DNA of 64,000 nt, taken from positions 4,864,771 to 4,928,770 of the forward strand of contig NZ_KV878783.1 of the NCBI RefSeq assembly GCF_001890765.1, read 5' to 3'. The position numbers and the translations under genes are program-made. The stretch comes from Spirulina major PCC 6313 (GTDB lineage: Bacteria > Cyanobacteriota > Cyanobacteriia > Cyanobacteriales > Spirulinaceae). The notes below the pieces were generated by a model that did no database searches, was not told the DNA's origin, and worked only from the letters and a program-made list of their open reading frames with translations. This document shows positions 59,716 through 64,000 of this stretch, piece by piece. Every line of letters begins with the position of its first letter. Position 1 is the stretch's first letter.

Positions 59716-60822
59716 AAAGGGGAACCCAGCCAAATCATTCACCGGGATATTAAACCCAGTAACATCCTCATCACCCAAGATCCCAGCGTCGGGGAACTGG
59801 TGAAACTGCTGGATTTTGGGATTGCGAAATTAATCGAAGCCAACCGGGATCAAACCCATTCTTTTATGGGGACGTTGGCCTACTGTTCGCCGGAACAGAT
59901 GGAAGGGAAAGAATTAGATCATCGCTCGGATATCTACAGTCTGGGGGTGACGCTCTACGAGATGCTCTCGCGGGATATGCCCCTGTTGCCGGAAAATAAT
60001 TCCTTTGGGGGCTGGTACAAGGCGCACCACGAATTCCGACCGTTGCCCCTGCGCCCGGAGTTAAAAATTCCGCCGGAGTTGAGCCAGTTGGTGATGCGGT
60101 GTTTGGCGAAAAACCCGGAGCATCGTCCCCAGTCGGTGCAGGAGATTTTGCAACTGATTGAACCGATGGAGGTGGAATTCAACCGATCGCAGAAAATTGC
60201 GCAATTGGATGCGATCGCCACCACCGCCGCAACCTCAACCACCCCTAGTATCCCCTCCACGATCGAAAATGCTTGCTGGAGTAAACAATGGCCCAGCAAT
60301 AAACCGCGCCAAAAAATTGTTTTTCCCCAAATCATCCGCTCTGAAAGCGATGCCGTTGCCTCCCTCTGGGTGATGCTGGAATTAAATGACATTGTTAACC
60401 GACGCTCCAGCACTCGGTATAATCAGTTTCTCTTTTCCACCATTCCCCATCCGATGCTGTTGTGGTTAACGGTGCTTTACAACCGTCAGCACGGAGCGCG
60501 TTGGTTGCCCTGTTATCTTGACCTCAAAACCCCCATGGGTCAGCAAGTGACGCGCTTACTGGGTGAAATTGGCCATTATCGGGTTTTGTTTTTCGCCCTG
60601 GAAAATCCTGCCCGCTGCGAACATGTAACCACCACCACCATTGACCCCGAACAATGCCAACGCCTCCAAGATTGGGTGCAAATTAGCAAGGGCATTCCCG
60701 ACGCGGGTCAAGCGGCGATGAGTAAAGGTTTGCTCCGGCAGGAACTCGAAAAGTTGAAGCCCAAAATCCTGATGAAGCTCGAAGCGAACCACAATAGTGT
60801 TTCCACCCGTCCCCCTTATTGA
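59716..60822 (+). pseudogene. Ser/Thr protein kinase, C-terminal fragment (split by IS1)
   Basis: This part continues the kinase directly after the IS: QIIHRDIKPSNILI (catalytic loop, HRD), KLLDFGIAKL (DFG metal-binding), GTLAYCSPEQMEG (activation loop end), and HRSDIYSLGVTLYEML. The kinase domain ends near PEHRPQSVQEIL, then comes a linker rich in Ala and Thr, and a C-terminal domain of about 150 residues (LWVMLELNDIVNRR..., VTRLLGEIGHYRVLFFALEN) that I do not recognise. There is no membrane segment. Without the N-lobe it cannot bind ATP normally. Any translation would need a start inside the IS or in this part. Confidence 0.9.
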
Positions 60823-60853
60823 CCCCAGGCGATCGCATCACTGACGCAGGGGC

Positions 60854-61735
60854 TTATTCTTGAGGTGAAAAGAAGAGGACGGGAAACCAACTATGGCGCA
60901 AGATTTCGTTGGCAAAGCTCGGAGCAGTCCAATCCATTAACGCGCCTCGACTGACATAGGCTGTTGCGATCGCACTGATATCAAACTCCAGCGCCACATC
61001 ATTCAACTCATCCATCGGGTCTCCCGAACGCACCACCGTTTCCACCTGCAAGCCGTAGGCTTCCAGTTCCGCCTGAACATCTGCTAGTTTTTCCTGGGCC
61101 ATTTGTTCCTCAACCTCGTAGCGAAACTCCCGTCGGCCACCGCTTTCTGTGATCACCCACACCAACAAACAGGCTTGCAAACGCTGCTGATCGTTCTGCG
61201 GGAGGATGGTTTTCAGTTCTTGAATCAAATACTGTGCGGCTTCACTGCCATTGTAGGGAATTAAAAGATAGCGCCAGAGGTGTTGACAGCGGAGGCTTAG
61301 CTCTTCGCGGGTGTAGGTGGAAATCAGTTGCGGGCGCAGGATCATCAGGGGTTGTGTGAGGCTGCGGGTTAACCCCACCGTGGTACTGCCAAAAATGGTT
61401 TCTTGTGCCAAGCTGCGGGTCGGGGTTCCCAGCATAACCACTTGACTGTGGTAATGGGCTACCAACTTAGGGATGGTTTCAGTGGGCTTACCGGACACCA
61501 CTTCAATCTGCACCTCAGTGTCAGCAGGACAATCCATCGTTGCCGCTAGTAGCCGGGTTCGAGCCTGATCTATTTTTTCGTGATCCACCCGTGGCACGCC
61601 CCATTCGTCCCAAAAGGGCACAGTGTGGACAAAAACAATCTGTTGGCAACCGCTCGCCGCTAACTCAGGAACAAAATGGATCAGACGATGTAAACCATCT
61701 GAAAAATCAGTGCAAACCAGGCAACGTTCAAACAT
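60854..61735 (-). CDS. Universal stress protein with two USP domains
   Basis: The 293-residue protein has two tandem USP-like halves. The first (FERCLVCTDFSDGLHRLIHF to about 140) ends with VVMLGTPTRSLAQETIFGSTTVGLTRSL, close to the ATP-binding G-2X-G-9X-G(S/T) pattern. The second (WRYLLIPYNGSEAAQYLIQE to the end) has ISAIATAYVSRGALMDW but a poorer nucleotide motif. USPs help survive starvation and stress; the ligand and partner here are unknown. Start ATG 61735. It converges with the kinase fragment, 31 bp apart. Confidence 0.85.
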   Translation of the reverse strand: MFERCLVCTDFSDGLHRLIHFVPELAASGCQQIVFVHTVPFWDEWGVPRVDHEKIDQARTRLLAATMDCPADTEVQIEVVSGKPTETIPKLVAHYHSQVVMLGTPTRSLAQETIFGSTTVGLTRSLTQPLMILRPQLISTYTREELSLRCQHLWRYLLIPYNGSEAAQYLIQELKTILPQNDQQRLQACLLVWVITESGGRREFRYEVEEQMAQEKLADVQAELEAYGLQVETVVRSGDPMDELNDVALEFDISAIATAYVSRGALMDWTAPSFANEILRHSWFPVLFFSPQE

Positions 61736-61741
61736 AAGCGG

Positions 61742-62073
61742 GAGCGGGTGAAGGGTCAGCTTCCTTTCATTATCCTATGCTTGTTGAATTTCGCTGTGGC
61801 TTGCTTAACACAATGGTGCAGAAGAGGTGCGATCGCACAAGGGTGAGGAGTAAAGGGATCGGCGCAGCACCGCCGGTGGCGAGAAAGGATGCTCCCAGAG
61901 AAATCACAGCCTAATCTTCTGCTGGGGATGAGAGGGTTGTGATTGGGGGGTTACCCGTCGGGTCACGGTTGAGAGTAACGGTCTGAGGGAGCGCCCCGCG
62001 TCCCTAGCATTTTCCGCTGTGGACAGTGCAAGAGAACTGAGGTCGGCCTCGCCGTTCCTGGGGATCTTGTCAG
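61742..62073. other. Non-coding stretch between the USP gene and nblA
   Basis: About 330 bp. A minus-strand frame from 62092 to 61904 exists but overlaps nblA and resembles nothing, so I do not call it. A possible leader of the USP gene lies at the left end. Nothing else is recognised. Confidence 0.4.
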
Positions 62074-62256
62074 CTAGGCTCCAATCCCCCATTCGTGCCG
62101 CAGAAACTCTTTGTACATGTTTTCACGCACCAACATTTGGCGATACATGTTGACCAAGAATTCTTGGGCCTGTTCACGACTCATCTGATTAACTTGAGTC
62201 TCGAACGTGCGGATGTTGAATTGTTGCTCCAAAGATAGATCGATGGGCTTGGACAT
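62074..62256 (-). CDS. nblA: Phycobilisome degradation protein NblA
   Basis: The 60-residue protein reads MSKPIDLSLEQQFNIRTFET, then QMSREQAQEFLVNMYRQMLV and RENMYKEFLRHEWG, which matches NblA along its whole length. NblA forms a helical dimer that binds phycobiliproteins and triggers phycobilisome breakdown under nitrogen or sulfur starvation, apparently with ClpC (here at 6.7 kb). The start is ATG 62256, with GGAGGT ending five bases upstream. An NtcA-like promoter lies at 62331-62373. A longer in-frame extension to 62403 is open but not expected for the family. Confidence 0.95.
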   Translation of the reverse strand: MSKPIDLSLEQQFNIRTFETQVNQMSREQAQEFLVNMYRQMLVRENMYKEFLRHEWGIGA

Positions 62257-62330
62257 AGTGACCTCCAAACGACATAAAGACGTTGAACTGACATCCCAAT
62301 CAGCAAAGCGAATTGGTGATGATATTACAA

Positions 62331-62373
62331 AACATAACAAAGGCTTGACAAAAATGCCAGTCAATATTGATAC
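62331..62373 (-). promoter_or_regulatory. NtcA-like promoter of nblA
   Basis: On the minus strand GTATCAATATTGAC (62373-62360) fits GTA-N8-TAC with one mismatch (GAC for TAC). It is followed 23 bases later by TATGTT (62336-62331), a TA-N3-T -10 box. NtcA-activated promoters have this layout (GTA-N8-TAC, 20-24 bases, TA-N3-T). nblA is known to be NtcA-dependent in several cyanobacteria. Distance to the start codon: about 75 bases. Confidence 0.55.
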
Positions 62374-62617
62374 CGTTTTGTGATTTCTCCAATTCTGACC
62401 CATGGGCGAGGGCGGTGGCTGTTCGTGTTATGCACGTTTTAGCGACTTTCCCCAGGGATAACCGCTCAAACTGAACACAAACTCTGAAAGAATGTTGAGG
62501 AGGACTGGACGACAGAGGAAAGGGGTTCAGGGCTGGGTATACTGCCCGTTTGGACGGATTAGGGCTGGGGTTAATCTCAAAACTCCGGGGGCGTTTGCAG
62601 AGAAGATCGGAGAAAAC

Positions 62618-62647
62618 TTGACGAATTGTGTAAACATTCTGTAATAA
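62618..62647 (+). promoter_or_regulatory. Candidate promoter upstream of the RRM gene
   Basis: TTGACG (62618-62623), 18 bases, TAATAA (62642-62647). If used, transcription starts near 62654, leaving a leader of about 325 nt before the ATG. By-eye call only. Confidence 0.4.
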
Positions 62648-62981
62648 TTAATCGTGGAGCCAACAAAAAAAAGTAAATTGTATCTGGCCTGTCAGTTATG
62701 CAGGAGTTAACAGGTCATTCCCTGCCCAGAGTAGACGTTGTTATACAATCTAGCTGTTGTATGCCTGAAAGCTCTTAGCCGTGTTGTCGGCAGTTTAATC
62801 AGTATTATTTTGGCAAAAAATTCGCGATCGCATCATCATGGGCTGGGAGCACAACATCACTTCAATTCATTTACGTCCCATGCTCCCCGTGCAAAGCGGT
62901 GTTACGGTTTAGCCCAAGTCCACAGCCTGTGACTGGGCGGTTTTGTTCGTTTCGTTTATTCATATCCGGAGATAATAACTT

Positions 62982-63428
62982 ATGTCTATTCGCCTTTATG
63001 TTGGCAATTTGCCGAAAGAATCTGTGGATCGCCAAGCGTTGCACGCCATTTTTGAGGAATTTGGGGAAGAAGTTTCGACGAAGGTGATTAAAGATCGCAA
63101 AACTGGGAAATGTCGGGGCTTTGCGTTTGTGACCGTGCCGACGGATGAAATGGCAGACCAAGTGATTGAAAAGCACAATGGTCAAGCGTTTATGGAAAGC
63201 ACGCTCAAAATTGAGAAAGCGTTGCCCCGTGAAAAAGCGAAGGTAGAAAAGGAAGGGGGCGGCACCAGCAGCAGCACCCCAACCCCCAGCCCGAAACGCG
63301 CCCCCGCTGCGAAAAAGCGGGCTACTACGTCCAGTTCAAGCGGTGGTTCTGTGCAACCTGATCCCCGGTGGGCGGATGATTTGGCGAAACTGAAAGAAAT
63401 GCTGTCTGCTCAAACCAGCAGTTCTTGA
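62982..63428 (+). CDS. RNA-binding protein with one RRM domain (cyanobacterial Rbp type)
   Basis: The 148-residue protein has one RRM: RNP2 LYVGNL (5-10) and RNP1 CRGFAFVTV (about 44-52), both intact with the key aromatics. A Ser/Thr/Lys/Ala/Pro-rich tail follows (PSPKRAPAAKKR region) and then PDPRWADDLAKLKEML near the end, a short helix seen in some Rbps. Cyanobacterial Rbp genes are often cold-induced; the RNA targets are not known from the sequence. Start ATG 62982 with GGAG eight bases upstream. A terminator lies 35 bp after the stop. Confidence 0.92.
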   Translation: MSIRLYVGNLPKESVDRQALHAIFEEFGEEVSTKVIKDRKTGKCRGFAFVTVPTDEMADQVIEKHNGQAFMESTLKIEKALPREKAKVEKEGGGTSSSTPTPSPKRAPAAKKRATTSSSSGGSVQPDPRWADDLAKLKEMLSAQTSSS

Positions 63429-63462
63429 GCGATTCACGCTTTTAATTATTTGAGTTCATTCG

Positions 63463-63493
63463 GGTAAGGGACGTGGGTTCCTTGCCTTTTTTT
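63463..63493 (+). terminator. Terminator after the RRM gene
   Basis: GGTAAGG pairs with CCTTGCC (one G-T pair) across a 10-nt loop, directly followed by seven T. It is placed between the RRM gene and rpiA. Confidence 0.85.
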
Positions 63494-63601
63494 GTGAGCG
63501 ATGGGGATGGGGCGCGATCGCACCCCCCATCTCAACGTATTGATCCCGGTTTCGTGGGATTATGGGAACGGTTTTTGATGCGACTAATCAGGAGTAATGG
63601 T

Positions 63602-64000
63602 ATGACGACCGATCCCGTTCAAGTGATGAAACAGGAGGTAGGCAAAGCTGCCGCCGCACGGGTTCAATCCAATTCAATTGTGGGGTTAGGTACAGGGTCA
63701 ACTACCGCGTTTGCGATTCAATCCTTGGGCGATCGCCTTGCCAGCGGTGACCTGACGAATATTGTCGGTATTCCCACCTCTTTTCAGGCTGAAGTGTTGG
63801 CCAAAAAATATGGCATTCCCCTGACGAGCTTGGATGCTGTGGACAAAATTGATGTGGCGATCGATGGGGCGGACGAAGTTGATCCCCAGAAAAATTTAAT
63901 CAAAGGGGGCGGCGCAGCCCATACCCGCGAAAAAATTGTTGATACCTTGGCGGAGATGTTTATCGTGGTGGTCGATCAAGGGAAGTTAGTCGATCGCCTA
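63602..64000 (+). CDS. rpiA: Ribose-5-phosphate isomerase A (partial, N-terminal part)
   Basis: The first 133 residues are visible before the right edge: [16 protein letters not shown] (phosphate-binding loop), [39 protein letters not shown], and [20 protein letters not shown], which are all RpiA marks, with the catalytic Asp in DGADE and Lys in LIKGGG. It interconverts ribose 5-phosphate and ribulose 5-phosphate in the pentose phosphate and Calvin cycles. Start ATG 63602, with AGGAG eight bases upstream. Confidence 0.95.
   Translation, partial: MTTDPVQVMKQEVGKAAAARVQSNSIVGLGTGSTTAFAIQSLGDRLASGDLTNIVGIPTSFQAEVLAKKYGIPLTSLDAVDKIDVAIDGADEVDPQKNLIKGGGAAHTREKIVDTLAEMFIVVVDQGKLVDRL

Larger units (their letters stand above)
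62257..62981. other. Long intergenic region between nblA and the RRM gene
   Basis: About 725 bp between divergent genes. It holds the nblA promoter at the left and a candidate promoter of the RRM gene near 62618-62647, so the RRM mRNA leader would be over 300 nt. HIP1 lies at 62823-62830. No small gene was seen. Confidence 0.5.

Noticed and set aside
61904-62092. Small minus-strand gene after nblA
   Set aside because: It overlaps nblA, its codon content looks non-coding and no ribosome site is seen.
62257-62403. N-terminal extension of NblA to 62403
   Set aside because: It covers the promoter; NblA proteins are about 55-65 residues and begin near this ATG, which has GGAGGT.

Overview
The window is a stretch of cyanobacterial chromosome. 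The palindrome GCGATCGC (HIP1) occurs throughout, in genes and between them, and many genes belong to families largely confined to cyanobacteria and plastids (DUF1997, DUF3531, DUF3611, CGLD27/DUF1230, solanesyl diphosphate synthase, NblA). NblA implies phycobilisomes. I do not name a species.

Layout. 1-5.9 kb (minus strand): the start of an L-lactate/malate-type dehydrogenase, DUF1997, a Nudix hydrolase, DUF3531, then the cell-envelope/signalling run uppS-cdaA-lysA. 6-9.2 kb (plus): rimI and clpC with a strong terminator. 9.3-13.8 kb (minus): a DUF2157 membrane protein, a CHASE2 histidine kinase and DUF3611. 13.8-15.2 kb: a compact mobile element with an IsrB-type RuvC nuclease (HNH-less relative of IscB and Cas9) and, directly upstream, a folded RNA of about 210 nt that looks like its omega RNA (HEARO RNA); matching hairpins close both ends. 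15.4-18.6 kb: an unknown coiled-coil membrane protein and asnB. 18.7-26.4 kb (minus): a candidate restriction or defence module made of an Eco57I/PglX-like methylase, a DUF559 nuclease and a PLD-SNF2 helicase; the methylase gene carries in-frame copies of a palindromic GATCCCCC repeat. 26.4-27.3 kb is nearly empty and holds a histidine-kinase remnant.

27.3-32.9 kb: a PEP-CTERM protein, DUF423, gamma-glutamyltransferase, a short Hsp70, a small unknown protein and tRNA-Thr. 33-33.9 kb is a nested tandem repeat. 34.2-46.4 kb: infC (apparently starting at AUC), an HD-domain protein, DUF3352, a methyltransferase-like protein, a CNNM/CBS/CorC protein, tRNA-Met, PBP1A and a GHL10 hydrolase. 46.4-58.3 kb is mostly plus strand: a repeat-rich membrane protein, ExoD, a glycosyltransferase, rsfS, CGLD27, asparaginase, sds, a phasin-like protein, an FKBP and anmK. 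58.4-60.8 kb: a Ser/Thr kinase gene split by a 902-bp IS1-family element with an 8-bp target duplication. 60.8-64 kb: a two-domain universal stress protein, nblA with an NtcA-like promoter, an RRM RNA-binding protein with a long leader, and the start of rpiA.

Most of the window is housekeeping. The parts that stand out are the IsrB/omega-RNA element, the methylase gene invaded by in-frame repeats, the AUC start of infC, the IS1-split kinase and the tandem repeat after tRNA-Thr. All family names are from reading translated sequence by eye; no database search was run.
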